The notes: a model not told the origin generated them from the sequence alone. A stretch of 64,000 bases of DNA from AP-15 sp963698995 (GCA_963698995.1 CAVOTD010000031.1:186001-250000); one strand, 5' to 3'; positions 1 through 9,841 are shown, numbered from the stretch's first letter. Translations and numbers: made by a program.

Positions 1-35
1 AAGCGCGGCTCTTCCAGATCGGTCGAACTGAAGCG

Positions 36-1517
36 GTGGCTTTACCGGCAGACAACAGCAATCCCCCGTCAGAGAGTGACGATGTTCGCGGCGGAAATCA
101 GCAGCACTCGTGTAGTAGCGATATCCTGGAATGCAATTCGGTCATGCCGCAAATCGCGAGCCTTTATCCCGAGTTCAAATCGGGTTCCCTCGTCAGCGCT
201 GGTCTTCTCGGCGCCATCTTGTTGTTCGGCGTGTTCTTGAGCTCACCCACTTTACGTCAGCTTTGCTTCGCGCAGCAAGACTATGGGACAGGTTCGCACA
301 GGGTGAATTCGGCGGGGTCGATTTGGTTGATTGTTCTGGGATTGTTGTGTCTGGTCGTTTCGTTCGCCCTCTGCACGGCCTGGCCGGCGATTGCAGGTTT
401 TCTCACCCAGCACGGGGTGGGCGAGCCGATGGCCCTCTTCGAGGGCGTCAGTGTGTGGCCAACGATCTTCCTGCGCGCGATAGGCTTGGGAGCATGCGTG
501 TGGCTGATCTTCTATACCTTCCGAATGCTCGAAACGAATCTCCGGGACACAGAAGCGGATATGCATCTGCGCAAGCCGCATTTTTGGTTTCTCGAGCGGC
601 CTTATTTCAGGGGCCGCGGGCGCTCGCTGATCCGCCAGCTAGTCGATACGATATCCCTCTCGTGGTTTCAGCCCCACATTGCTGACCGTCACTGGTCCCG
701 CGATCAGGATGAGCGGCCGAGGGTTCCGATACTTTATCTATCGGTCAGGTATGCCTATTACGGGCACCCAGGCTGGCGCTCCTGCCGAGCCGCTGTAGGC
801 ACGTTGGCCATGTTCGCTTTATGGCAAGTCCTTCAGCCGATTTACGGACAGCCGAACGCGCCGATCCGCGGCCGCATCACCCAGGAGGTTTACGGCATCG
901 TAACGATGCTCGATGTCATTGCGACGCTGTTCCTGATTTTTCTAGTGGCGGATGCCACATTGTACGCGCGGTCCTTTATCAAGCAGCTGTCCGTTCTCCG
1001 CTCCCTATGGCCGAAGAGCACGGTCGCGCATTACCAGCAGAAACTCGGCTTGGATGCAACCGATCTAGATGACTGGATCGACATTCAATTTCTCGCGAAA
1101 CGAACAAAATGTATTACCAAGCTGATTTACTTTCCAGCCCTGATGTTTGCGCTGCTCGTCGTGTCGCGCAGCCAGGTTTTCGATAATTTCACGGTCACAC
1201 CAACATTGGTGATAGCCCAGGTGATCAGCGTCGTGGTGATCGTCGGCAGCGTCTTGGCCCTGCGGGCAGCAGCCGAGCAGGCCCGCGCCATTGCGGCCGA
1301 ACATCTGACCGCAAGAATTATTGTGGCGAAGGGCGCATCCGGAGCGAAAAGCAGAGCGGCAGACCAATTGGAGATGCTGTTGGCGCGGGTCGAAAACCTG
1401 CGGGAAGGAGCCTTCGCACCGTTGTCCAGTCAGCCGGTCGTAAAGGCAATCCTTCTTCCTCTGCTCAGCTATGGCGGCTCCGTTTTAGTTCAAATATATG
1501 CCCTCCCTGGGCTCTAG
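36..1517 (+). CDS. Multi-pass inner-membrane protein of unknown function
   Basis: A 493-residue protein read from a GTG near the window edge. The true start could lie further upstream or at an internal ATG at 144. I do not recognise the family. Hydrophobic segments are visible at about residues 52-70, 95-118, 140-160, 247-266, 285-307, 360-378, 388-410 and 468-487, so roughly eight membrane spans, with a large polar loop at 170-245. A charged, alanine-rich stretch near 415-455 may be cytoplasmic. It converges on pncC and shares no operon with visible genes. Inference: integral inner-membrane protein, function unknown. Confidence 0.6.
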   Translation: MALPADNSNPPSESDDVRGGNQQHSCSSDILECNSVMPQIASLYPEFKSGSLVSAGLLGAILLFGVFLSSPTLRQLCFAQQDYGTGSHRVNSAGSIWLIVLGLLCLVVSFALCTAWPAIAGFLTQHGVGEPMALFEGVSVWPTIFLRAIGLGACVWLIFYTFRMLETNLRDTEADMHLRKPHFWFLERPYFRGRGRSLIRQLVDTISLSWFQPHIADRHWSRDQDERPRVPILYLSVRYAYYGHPGWRSCRAAVGTLAMFALWQVLQPIYGQPNAPIRGRITQEVYGIVTMLDVIATLFLIFLVADATLYARSFIKQLSVLRSLWPKSTVAHYQQKLGLDATDLDDWIDIQFLAKRTKCITKLIYFPALMFALLVVSRSQVFDNFTVTPTLVIAQVISVVVIVGSVLALRAAAEQARAIAAEHLTARIIVAKGASGAKSRAADQLEMLLARVENLREGAFAPLSSQPVVKAILLPLLSYGGSVLVQIYALPGL

Positions 1518-1580
1518 CAGATCCGGAAAAGAGGTACTGGGTAATTGGCGTTACGAGTGTCGCGACTGGACCTACTCTTG

Positions 1581-2075
1581 TCAGCTCTGCGCTTCGGCCT
1601 CCAGCAGCTGCAGCGCCACCTCTAGCGCCGCGTGCCGCACCGCGGTGCGGTCGCCGGGGAAGACGCGGCGTTCGGTTCGGCAGTTCCCGTCGCGTCTCGC
1701 CAGGCCGAACAGCACCAGGCCGACCGGCTTGGTCGGGGTGGCGCCGCCGGGACCGGCGACCCCGATGACCGAAATCGCGAGGTCGACCGGGGCGCGGGCG
1801 ATGGCGCCCCGCGCCATCGCCGCGGCGGTCTCGGCGCTGACCGCGCCATGCGCGGAGATGGTTTCGGGCGGAACCCCCAGCAGTTCCGATTTTGCCTCAT
1901 TTGAATAAGTCACGAAGCCACGTTCGACGACGTCGGACGAACCGGCAATCGCGGTCAGGGCGCCCGCGACCAACCCGCCGGTACAGGATTCAGCGGTCGC
2001 CAGCCGCCAATTGCGGGCCCGGCACGCGTCAAGAAGCGATTGTGCGAGGGTCACGATTTCAGCTTCGAACACCAA
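1581..2075 (-). CDS. pncC: Nicotinamide-nucleotide amidase (CinA C-terminal family)
   Basis: A 164-residue stand-alone CinA C-terminal domain. This family deamidates nicotinamide mononucleotide to nicotinate mononucleotide in pyridine-nucleotide salvage. The hallmark ATAESCTGG motif is at residues 26-34, followed by the conserved YSNEAKSELLGV and VIGVAGPGG stretches. Length is normal for the single-domain form; the N-terminal molybdopterin-binding half of CinA is absent. The start overlaps the end of pgpA by 17 bases, so translation is probably coupled. It is last in the minus-strand series ispDF-pgpA-pncC. Confidence 0.9.
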   Translation of the reverse strand: MVFEAEIVTLAQSLLDACRARNWRLATAESCTGGLVAGALTAIAGSSDVVERGFVTYSNEAKSELLGVPPETISAHGAVSAETAAAMARGAIARAPVDLAISVIGVAGPGGATPTKPVGLVLFGLARRDGNCRTERRVFPGDRTAVRHAALEVALQLLEAEAQS

Positions 2076-2562
2076 ACGCTCCGCCGATCGCCAACAGGAC
2101 CGATAACATCAGGGCAGCGTAAATCGCCGCCAACAGATCGTCGAGCATAATGCCGAAGCCGCCATGGACGCGACGATCCGCCCAGCCGACCGGCCACGGT
2201 TTCCAGATGTCGAAGGCACGGAACAGCAGGAAGGCAACGGCGTATGACAAGGGATCAAGAGGGCACGGCACGAGGGCTAGCCATTGCCCCGCCACCTCGT
2301 CGATTACCACCGCGGCGGGATCTCTGGCCGCGTTTGCCTTGGCGAATTTCCCCGCCGTCCAGCAGCCGACGGCAAAAATGATCGCCGTCGCGGCGGCGAG
2401 CCCGACCGTCCCCCAGAGCGCGCGGATTGTCCACGCGCAGGGCAGGGCGGCAAGCGATCCCCAGGTCCCTGGCATTCCGGGCAGCAGGCCGATGCCGAAC
2501 CAGGTGGCGAGCACCAGGGTCGGATGCCAGATTGGCAGGCGACGGCGCCGCGAGATCGTCAG
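2059..2562 (-). CDS. pgpA: Phosphatidylglycerophosphatase A
   Basis: About 167 residues matching PgpA, the membrane phosphatase that converts phosphatidylglycerophosphate to phosphatidylglycerol. Visible are the family N-terminal pattern GIGLLPGMPGTWGS, the acidic VIDEVAGQW motif, the FRAFDIWKPWP stretch and a final membrane span ending in LLAIGGAFG. Homology begins right at the ispDF stop codon. No ATG, GTG or TTG fits this frame there, so I place the start at a CTG whose last bases overlap the ispDF TGA (CTGA). An ATG at 2739 in the same frame exists, but the protein between it and 2562 is only an out-of-frame reading of ispF. Start uncertain, family certain. Confidence 0.85.
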   Translation of the reverse strand: MTISRRRRLPIWHPTLVLATWFGIGLLPGMPGTWGSLAALPCAWTIRALWGTVGLAAATAIIFAVGCWTAGKFAKANAARDPAAVVIDEVAGQWLALVPCPLDPLSYAVAFLLFRAFDIWKPWPVGWADRRVHGGFGIMLDDLLAAIYAALMLSVLLAIGGAFGVRS

Positions 2563-3713
2563 AGCGGCAGGCGCACGGTGGCGACCGCCTGTGCGGCGAT
2601 ACCCTCGCCGCGGCCGGTGAAGCCGAGCTTCTCGGTGGTGGTCGCCTTGACGCTGACCCGGTCCGGGGTGATGCCGAGGATGGCAGCGACGCGCTCGACC
2701 ATCGCCGCGCGATAGGGGCCGATCTTCGGCCGCTCGCAAATGATCGTGAGGTCAACCGCGGCCACGGCGCCGCTCCGACCTCGAACCAGCTCGGCGGCAT
2801 GGCGCAGGAACCGATCGGAAGAGGCGCCGCGCCAGCGCGGATCGCTCGGCGGAAAATGCATGCCGATGTCGCCGGCGCCGATGGCGCCAAGCACGGCATC
2901 TGTCAAGGCATGGAGCCCGACATCGGCGTCGGAGTGGCCTGCGAGGCCCATGCCGTGCGGCACCTTGACGCCGCATATCCAGACATGGTCACCCGGGGCA
3001 AAGGGATGGACGTCAAACCCCTGCCCGACGCGAACATCCGCTTGCCGGGCAGCGATCAGCCGCTCGGCGGCGACAAGATCGTCCGGCGTCGTGATCTTCA
3101 GGTTGTCCTCACTGCCTTCGATGATCAGCGGCATCAACCCCGCCGCCTCGGCAACCGCGGCGTCGTCAGTCAGAGCCCGGCCGATTGCGGCGCGGTGGGC
3201 GGCGAGAATTGGATCGAACCGAAAGCCTTGCGGCGTCTGGGCTCGCCATAAGGCGGAGCGGTCGACGGTTTCTCGGATGGTGCGGTCTTCAGCACGTTTG
3301 ATCGTGTCGCGCAACGGTAGACAAGGAACCACCGCCGCGGCCCGATCGAGACCATCGATGACCCGGTCGACCAGCCCTCGATCGAGGAAAGGCCGTGCCC
3401 CATCATGGATCAGCACGCGCTGTGGGCGGCGAGAAACCAGCGCTTCGAGTCCGAGCCGCGCCGAATCCTGGCGAGTCACGCCGCCGATGATCGGGGCGGC
3501 AATGCGCAGCCCGGCGACGGCGCGGTCGAACCGTTCCCTGTCCTCAGGACGAATCGCTACCACTACGTCGCTGATCCGCGGATGACCAACGAGCGCGGCG
3601 ATCCCATGGCGCAACACGTAGGAACCGCCGAGCGGCAGGTATTGCTTGGGCATCGCGCCCCCGAACCGGGTACCCTGACCGGCTGCGACGACAAGAGCGT
3701 AAACCGAGGACAT
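2559..3713 (-). CDS. ispDF: Bifunctional IspD/IspF enzyme of the MEP isoprenoid pathway
   Basis: A 384-residue fusion typical of alphaproteobacteria. The N-terminal half (about 1-225) is the 2-C-methyl-D-erythritol 4-phosphate cytidylyltransferase, with the nucleotide-binding AAGQGTRFG at residues 10-18, then PKQYLPLGG, and later VLIHDGARPF. The C-terminal half (about 227-384) is the 2,4-cyclodiphosphate synthase, starting with RVGQGFDVHPF (metal-binding Asp and His) and containing AGHSDADVGLHALTDA and the closing GRGEGIAAQAVATV. Fusion of two non-consecutive MEP steps in one chain is well known in this class. It starts with ATG and is divergent from dusB across a 131-base gap. Confidence 0.95.
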   Translation of the reverse strand: MSSVYALVVAAGQGTRFGGAMPKQYLPLGGSYVLRHGIAALVGHPRISDVVVAIRPEDRERFDRAVAGLRIAAPIIGGVTRQDSARLGLEALVSRRPQRVLIHDGARPFLDRGLVDRVIDGLDRAAAVVPCLPLRDTIKRAEDRTIRETVDRSALWRAQTPQGFRFDPILAAHRAAIGRALTDDAAVAEAAGLMPLIIEGSEDNLKITTPDDLVAAERLIAARQADVRVGQGFDVHPFAPGDHVWICGVKVPHGMGLAGHSDADVGLHALTDAVLGAIGAGDIGMHFPPSDPRWRGASSDRFLRHAAELVRGRSGAVAAVDLTIICERPKIGPYRAAMVERVAAILGITPDRVSVKATTTEKLGFTGRGEGIAAQAVATVRLPL

Positions 3714-3844
3714 GTCCGAACTTATCGCAGCACTGGGTCATCTACCACTGCTGGCGTCTGCTTGGCCATTGATGTTGCGCTGCAAAAGGAAAGGGTTTAA
3801 CATTTCTGCCTAATCTATAGGCAATTTGTTTCTCTGCGCAAACT

Positions 3845-4831
3845 ATGGGCGTTTCCATCGGAGCAGTATCGCTCGAAAACCCCGTGATCCTCGCCCCGAT
3901 GTCGGGGGTCAGCGATCTGCCGTTCCGCCGGCTCGTCAAGCGGCTGGGCGCTGCTCTTGTCGTTTCGGAGATGATCGCCAGCGAGGCCATGATCCGCCAG
4001 ACCCGCCAATCCATGACGATGGCGCGTAGCTGTGTCGACGAGCAACCGATGGCAGTGCAGCTGGCCGGTTGCGAGCCGCATGTAATGGCCGAAGCGGCAA
4101 AGCTGAACGCAGATAGAGGAGCGCAGATCATCGATATCAATTTCGGCTGCCCGGTTAAAAAGGTGGTCAACGGTCACGCCGGCTCGGCGCTGATGCGGGA
4201 CGAGGCACACGCTGCTCGCATCCTCGAGGCTATGGTGAAGGCGGTGAACCTGCCGGTCACCCTCAAGATGCGCACCGGATGGGATCAGCAGAACCGCAAC
4301 GCGCCGCGGCTCGCGCGCATTGCCGAAGCCTGCGGTATTCGCATGATCAGCGTCCATGGCAGGACCCGCTGCCAGCTCTACGCCGGCTCGGCGGATTGGC
4401 GGTTCATCCGTCGGGTCAAGGAAGCCGTCGCCATTCCGGTCATCGCCAACGGCGACATCTTGACTTTCGAAGACGCCGATCGGGCGATGGCCGAATCGGG
4501 TGCCGACGGGGTGATGATCGGCCGCGGCTGCTACGGACGGCCATGGTTCGTTCACCAGGTCAGCGAGTGGCTGGGGAGCCGCCGGCGTGTTCCCGACCCA
4601 CCGCTTGCGGCGCAGCTCGACATCGTGCTCGGACATTATGAGGAAATGCTCGTCCATTATGGGATCGAGGTCGCCTCGCGAATCGCACGCAAGCACGTCG
4701 CCTGGTACTCGAAGGGACTTCCGGGGTCGGCAGAATTCCGCGCCCTGGTCAACCAAACTGTTGACGTCGTGCGGGTGCGGCGCCTGATCCAAGCCTTTTA
4801 CGAGCCGCTTGCGGCTCGTGAAACGGCATGA
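3845..4831 (+). CDS. dusB: tRNA-dihydrouridine synthase B (NifR3)
   Basis: A 328-residue FMN enzyme that reduces specific uridines in tRNA to dihydrouridine. The N-terminal flavin-binding motif APMSGVSDLPFR, the DINFGCPVKKV motif with the catalytic Cys, SVHGRTRCQLYAG, and the phosphate-binding GADGVMIGRGCYGRPW are all present. Length is normal. It is first gene of the classic alphaproteobacterial nifR3-ntrBC operon, and its TGA overlaps the ntrB ATG (ATGA at 4828-4831). No strong Shine-Dalgarno sequence precedes the ATG. The upstream AT-rich stretch (about 3790-3840) probably holds the promoter, but I cannot fix its boxes. Confidence 0.95.
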   Translation: MGVSIGAVSLENPVILAPMSGVSDLPFRRLVKRLGAALVVSEMIASEAMIRQTRQSMTMARSCVDEQPMAVQLAGCEPHVMAEAAKLNADRGAQIIDINFGCPVKKVVNGHAGSALMRDEAHAARILEAMVKAVNLPVTLKMRTGWDQQNRNAPRLARIAEACGIRMISVHGRTRCQLYAGSADWRFIRRVKEAVAIPVIANGDILTFEDADRAMAESGADGVMIGRGCYGRPWFVHQVSEWLGSRRRVPDPPLAAQLDIVLGHYEEMLVHYGIEVASRIARKHVAWYSKGLPGSAEFRALVNQTVDVVRVRRLIQAFYEPLAARETA

Positions 4832-5977
4832 TCAGAATGCCGCTCAGGCGCCGGGGAACCCCGCCCGCCTTGGGCGCACAGCCACGTTCCGAAATTGGCG
4901 CTCAACCCGATTCAAGTGTTGTCTTGGCGGCTCTCGCCCTCCCCGTCATCGTCATCGACCGCAGCGGGCAGATCCGCTTCGTCAACCCCGCCGCCGAGCA
5001 GTTCCTTGGCTCTGGCGCCGCCGCGCTATACGGTAGCGCGCTGGCCGATTTCGTCGCGCCGCACAGCCCCCTGCTGTCGCTGGTCGAGTTCGGTGTGGCG
5101 GATCGGCAACACGATTTCCGAGCACGACATGCTGCTCGAGGGACCGCGATTGGCCAGTCGCTCGGTCACGATCCAAGGAGCGCTGATCGGCGAGGGAGCG
5201 GAGATGCTCGTGCTGACCCTGCACGAGCGCTCGATGGCGGAGATGATGGATCGCCATTTGACCCACCGCAGCGCCGCGCGATCGATCACCGGGATGGCGG
5301 CGATGCTGGCGCACGAGGTCAAAAACCCGCTGTCCGGGATTCGCGGAGCGGCGCAGTTGCTCGAACAGGATGCAGATCCGGCCGGGCGCGAGTTGACCCA
5401 GCTGATTTGCGACGAAACCGACCGTATCGTCGCGCTGGTCGATCGCATGGAGGCATTCTCCGATCATCCGCCGATCGAGCGGGAGGCAATCAATATCCAT
5501 CAGGTGCTCGAGCGGGTGCGCAAGGCGGCGCAATCGGGTTTTGCGCACCATGTCCGCCTTGTCGAGGAGTATGACCCCTCGCTGCCGGCAGTGCTCGGCA
5601 ACCACGACCTGCTGGTTCAAGTTTTTTTAAACCTCGTCAAGAACGCCGCCGAGGCGTTGCCGCATGGCGACGGCGAAATCATCCTGACGACCGCCTACCG
5701 CCACGGTCTGCGCCTGACCCGCCCAGGCGGGGAAGGGCGGCAGCACCTGCCGCTGATGGTGTCTGTGACAGACAATGGCAGTGGCATACCCGAGCATCTG
5801 CGCCCTTATCTGTTCGAGCCGTTCGTCACGACCAAACGCAGTGGTACTGGCCTCGGTCTTGCATTGGTGGCAAAGGTGATCGGCGACCACGGCGGCGTCA
5901 TAGAGTTCGACAGCCAGCCCCGGCGAACCGTGTTCCGGGTGTTTTTGCCCGTGGTCGCGCAAGACGGTAATGGGTAA
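4828..5977 (+). pseudogene. ntrB: Nitrogen sensor histidine kinase NtrB, with one frameshift
   Basis: NtrB is the cytoplasmic kinase/phosphatase that sets NtrC phosphorylation in response to PII. The N-terminal PAS domain (LPVIVIDRSGQIRFVNPAAE) is read in the frame that starts at the ATG overlapping dusB. From about 5100 onward the protein continues one frame later: GNTISEHDMLLEG, the H-box AHEVKNPL at about 5312, the N-box NLVKNAAEAL, and the ATP-binding DNGSGIPE and GTGLGLAL motifs. Removing one G from the gtggcgg run at 5095-5101 joins the two parts exactly as in relatives, giving about 382 residues, the usual length. So this is either a sequencing indel or a recent null mutation. Confidence 0.88.
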
Positions 5978-7420
5978 ATGGCTTCGACGATCCTGGTGGC
6001 CGATGATGATCGCGCGATCCGGATGGTGCTCAATCAGGCGCTGATCCGGCTCGGGCACGATGTAAGAATGACCGGCAATGCCGCGACCCTGTGGCGATGG
6101 GTTGCGGATGGCGATGGCGATCTCGTCATTACCGACGTCATCATGCCCGACGAGAACGGTCTCGATTTGATCCCGCGCATCAAGAAGATCCGGCCGGAAC
6201 TGCGGATCATCGTCATGAGTGCGCAGAACACTTTGCTGACGGCGGTCAAGGCGACCGAGCGGGGTGCTTTCGAATACCTGCCCAAGCCGTTCGATTTGCG
6301 CGAGCTGGTCAGTGTTGTGGAGCGGGCATTGACCGCACCGCGGGACGCGTTCTCGGCGCCGTCCGTCGAGGACGAGGTCGAAGAGCAGCTACCCCTAATC
6401 GGCCGCTCGCCGGCAATGCAGGAGATTTACCGGGTTCTCGCCCGGCTGATGGGCACCGACCTGACAGTCACGATCGTGGGCGAGAGCGGGACCGGGAAAG
6501 AGCTGGTCGCCCGCGCTCTGCATAATTACGGCAAACGCCGCAACGGTCCGTTTGTCGCGATAAACATGGCCGCGATTCCGCGCGAGCTAATCGAAAGTGA
6601 GTTGTTCGGCCACGAAAAAGGTGCTTTCACCGGCGCGACCTCGCGCGGCGTCGGTCGGTTCGAACAGGCGCAAGGCGGGACATTGTTCCTGGACGAGATA
6701 GGCGATATGCCGATCGAGGCGCAAACCCGGCTGCTGCGGGTGCTCCAGGAGGGCGAATTCACCGCCGTCGGCGGCCGCGTGCCGATTCGCGCCGACGTCC
6801 GGATCGTCGCGGCGACTCATCACGATTTGCGGCAGCTGATCCGGCAAGGCCTGTTCCGCGAAGACCTGTTCTATCGCTTGAACGTAGCTCCGATACGGCT
6901 GCCGCCGTTGCGCGAGCGAAGCGCGGACATACCCGGCCTCGTCAGGCATTTTGCGGCGCTGGCGGTCCGCGAAGGCTTGCCGGTGAAGCGTCTCGACGAC
7001 CTCGCGATGGAACGGCTGCGCGCCTATCGCTGGCCGGGGAACGTCCGTGAATTGGAAAATCTGGTGCGGCGGCTGGCGGCTCTCTATTCGCAGGAGATCA
7101 TCGGGGCGGGTGTGATAGAAGCCGAACTCGGCGACACGTCGTACTCGGGCGATCCGGCCGAGATGCCGAGCGGGGAGGGGCTCGCCGCCGCCGTCGAGCG
7201 CCACATCAAAGGTTACTTCGCGGCGCATAAGGGGGGCTTGCCGGCCGCCGGGCTCTACGATCGGGTGCTCCGCGAGGTGGAGCGGCCGCTGATCGTGCTA
7301 ACCCTCGGGGCGACTCGCGGCAACCAAATCAGAGCGGCCCATCTGCTCGGCCTCAATCGCAACACATTGCGCAAGAAAATCCGCGAGTTGGACATCCCGG
7401 TGGTGCGCGGCCTAAAATAG
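5978..7420 (+). CDS. ntrC: Nitrogen response regulator NtrC, sigma-54 activator
   Basis: A 480-residue enhancer-binding activator, starting directly after the ntrB TAA (TAAATG). The receiver domain (1-120) has the acidic pocket DDD at 9-11 and phospho-acceptor Asp53. The AAA+ domain follows, with Walker A GESGTGKEL, the GAFTGA sigma-54-contact loop, and LFLDEIGDMP. A Fis-type helix-turn-helix closes the protein (GLNRNTLRKKI). All key residues for phosphorylation, ATP hydrolysis and sigma-54 contact are present. It works with NtrB to switch on nitrogen-limitation genes. Confidence 0.96.
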   Translation: MASTILVADDDRAIRMVLNQALIRLGHDVRMTGNAATLWRWVADGDGDLVITDVIMPDENGLDLIPRIKKIRPELRIIVMSAQNTLLTAVKATERGAFEYLPKPFDLRELVSVVERALTAPRDAFSAPSVEDEVEEQLPLIGRSPAMQEIYRVLARLMGTDLTVTIVGESGTGKELVARALHNYGKRRNGPFVAINMAAIPRELIESELFGHEKGAFTGATSRGVGRFEQAQGGTLFLDEIGDMPIEAQTRLLRVLQEGEFTAVGGRVPIRADVRIVAATHHDLRQLIRQGLFREDLFYRLNVAPIRLPPLRERSADIPGLVRHFAALAVREGLPVKRLDDLAMERLRAYRWPGNVRELENLVRRLAALYSQEIIGAGVIEAELGDTSYSGDPAEMPSGEGLAAAVERHIKGYFAAHKGGLPAAGLYDRVLREVERPLIVLTLGATRGNQIRAAHLLGLNRNTLRKKIRELDIPVVRGLK

Positions 7421-7594
7421 CGGCAGATCAGACCGACGCGTCGGCCTCCACCCCGGTCCGCCAGTCGATCCGGGGCAGGAGAAGCCGCGTCGGCCGAGGA
7501 GTGAACCTGCCACGCCACCAACTCCACCGGCCGGAGACAAGTTGACTGGTTTGCATCACAACCGTTCGCCGCAGGCCAATCGTCGAGGGTTTGG

Positions 7595-9841
7595 ATGAAC
7601 CCGATGCGGCGGGTGCGCATCTGGGCCGGTCGGATCGGTCTCGGCCGCAAGATTGCGATCGCGCTGGCGATCCCGGCGCTCGCCTCCGGGATCGCGACCT
7701 ATCTCGCGCTGACCGGAGCGCCGCCCTTTGGGCCGCACCCCAATGCGGTCCTCTCCCTCTTAAACCTCGACCTAATTTTGTTGCTGGCGCTCGGCGCGGT
7801 CATCGCCAAGCGATTGATCGAGGTCTGGGCGGAGCGGCGGCGTGGCCTGGCTGGCTCGCGGCTGCAAATTCGGCTGGTCGTGCTGTTCAGTCTGATCGCG
7901 GTCCTGCCGACGATTATCGTCGCCGCCTTTTCCTATCTGTTCTTCAGCTTTGGAATGGAATCCTGGTTCAGCGACAAGGTGCGCACGGCGATCTCCGAAT
8001 CGCTGGCCGTCGCCGAAGCCTATTTGCACGAGCATCAGCAGGCGATACGGGCCGATGTCTTGGCAATGGCGAACGACCTTAATCGGGATGCCGTCAAGCT
8101 GGCGCTCAATCCCCAACATTTGGAGCAGGTCGTCTCGGCGCAAGCGGCCTTGCGCGGGCTCACCGAGGCGATGATTTTCGACCGCGCCGGCCACATGCTG
8201 GCACGGTCGAGCCTGTCGTTCACGCTGGGTTTCGAGCCGGTTCCCGATGAGGCGATGCACCTCGCCGATACCGGCGACGTGGCGATCATGACGAATGACA
8301 GCGACGATCGGGTGCGGGCCCTCGTTCGCCTCAATCAGTTTGGCGACGTTTATCTGTATGTGGGGCGTTTCATCGAGCCGCGCGTTCTGAACCATATGGA
8401 GGAGACGCAGCGCGCCGCCGCGCAATACGAACAGATGGAAGGCCAGCGCTCGGGCTTTCAGATCACCTTCGCTCTGATCTTCATGATGGTTGCGATGCTC
8501 TTTCTGGTCGCCGCCGTCGCGATCGGGATTCATTTCGCCGCCCAGTTCGCGGGCCCGATAAGCCGGCTGATCACGGCGGCCGAGCAGGTGCGGGGAGGGG
8601 ATCTGGCGGCGCGCGTACCCGAAGGACAGAAGGACGACGAACTCGCTTCGCTCAGCCGTGCGTTCAATCGCATGACCTATCAGATCGAGAGCCAGCAACG
8701 CGAGCTCAGGGAGGCAAATCGCCAGCTCGATGAGCGGCGTCGATTTACCGAGACAGTATTGACCGGCGTATCGGCCGGGGTGATCGGTCTCGATCGCCTG
8801 GGCCGGGTCAATTTGCCCAATCGCTCGGCGTCATCGCTGCTCGGCGTCGATCTCGAGCAGGTCATCGGACAAGACCTCGCCGAGGTCGCGCCCGAGATGG
8901 CGGGGTTGCTCGGCGAGGCGGAGCGGCGTCCGGATCGGTTGGCGCAGTCGCAGGTGCAGCTGATCAGCGGGAACAGCACCCGCACCTTGCTCGTGCGCAT
9001 CGCCGCCGAGCACAACGGCCGCGATATCAGCGGCTTCGTCGTCACCTTCGACGATATTACCGAGCTGCTGTCGGCCCAGCGCAAGGCGGCTTGGGCCGAC
9101 ATCGCACGCCGCATCGCGCATGAAATCAAGAATCCGCTGACGCCGATCCAATTGGCGGCCGAGCGGCTGCGCCGCCGTTACCTGAAGGAGATCAAGAGAG
9201 ACCCCGAAACATTCACGATCTGCACCGATACGATCATTCGGCATGTCGGCGACATCGGCCGCATGATCGACGAGTTTTCGTCTTTCGCCCGCATGCCGGC
9301 GCCGGTGCTGCAGCCGGAAAATCTGATCGAGATTGTTCACCGGGCGGTCTTCCTGCAGCGCACCGCCCATCCCGAGATTGCTTTCGAGACGGTCTTCCCG
9401 ACCCATCCAGTTTCGGTTCGCTGCGACGCACGCCTGGCTGGTCAGGCGCTGGTCAATATCGTCAAAAATGCGATCGAATCGATCCAGGCACGAGCCGCCG
9501 ACAATGGCGCGAGCCCGTCGGGTCACATCCGGGTGTCGGTGGTCGAGGACCAGGTTCAAACCGCCGTGATTGTGGAGGACAACGGCAAAGGCCTGCCGCA
9601 GCAGGGCCGCGAGCGGCTGACCGAGCCTTACGTTACGACCCGGACCAAGGGGACCGGCTTGGGTCTCGCCATCGTCAAGAAGATCATGGAAGATCATCAT
9701 GGTGAGCTGGTGCTGGAGGATGGCGAGCCGGAAGGCGCGCGGGTCAGGCTGCTCTTCGCCGCCGCGGAGCTCCGCACCCTGCAATGTTCGGACACAGCCG
9801 ACGAGCCCGCGGAATTGAGCCCGGTCAGCCATGGCGCATGA
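7595..9841 (+). CDS. ntrY: Nitrogen regulation sensor histidine kinase NtrY
   Basis: A 748-residue membrane histidine kinase. Membrane spans lie near residues 20-42, 52-73, 92-118 and 293-318, with an extracytoplasmic sensing loop between the last two. These are followed by a HAMP linker (about 320-372), a PAS domain (about 385-480), the H-box RRIAHEIKNPLTP with His509, and an ATPase domain (NIVKNAIESI, DNGKGLP, GTGLGLAI). The start is supported by GAGGG about six bases upstream. A 174-base gap separates it from ntrC, so ntrYX may have their own promoter. The last 11 bases overlap ntrX. Confidence 0.95.
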   Translation: MNPMRRVRIWAGRIGLGRKIAIALAIPALASGIATYLALTGAPPFGPHPNAVLSLLNLDLILLLALGAVIAKRLIEVWAERRRGLAGSRLQIRLVVLFSLIAVLPTIIVAAFSYLFFSFGMESWFSDKVRTAISESLAVAEAYLHEHQQAIRADVLAMANDLNRDAVKLALNPQHLEQVVSAQAALRGLTEAMIFDRAGHMLARSSLSFTLGFEPVPDEAMHLADTGDVAIMTNDSDDRVRALVRLNQFGDVYLYVGRFIEPRVLNHMEETQRAAAQYEQMEGQRSGFQITFALIFMMVAMLFLVAAVAIGIHFAAQFAGPISRLITAAEQVRGGDLAARVPEGQKDDELASLSRAFNRMTYQIESQQRELREANRQLDERRRFTETVLTGVSAGVIGLDRLGRVNLPNRSASSLLGVDLEQVIGQDLAEVAPEMAGLLGEAERRPDRLAQSQVQLISGNSTRTLLVRIAAEHNGRDISGFVVTFDDITELLSAQRKAAWADIARRIAHEIKNPLTPIQLAAERLRRRYLKEIKRDPETFTICTDTIIRHVGDIGRMIDEFSSFARMPAPVLQPENLIEIVHRAVFLQRTAHPEIAFETVFPTHPVSVRCDARLAGQALVNIVKNAIESIQARAADNGASPSGHIRVSVVEDQVQTAVIVEDNGKGLPQQGRERLTEPYVTTRTKGTGLGLAIVKKIMEDHHGELVLEDGEPEGARVRLLFAAAELRTLQCSDTADEPAELSPVSHGA

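Noticed and set aside
7421..7594. Sigma-54 promoter before ntrY
   Set aside because: No TGGCAC-N5-TTGC match could be found in the gap between ntrC and ntrY.
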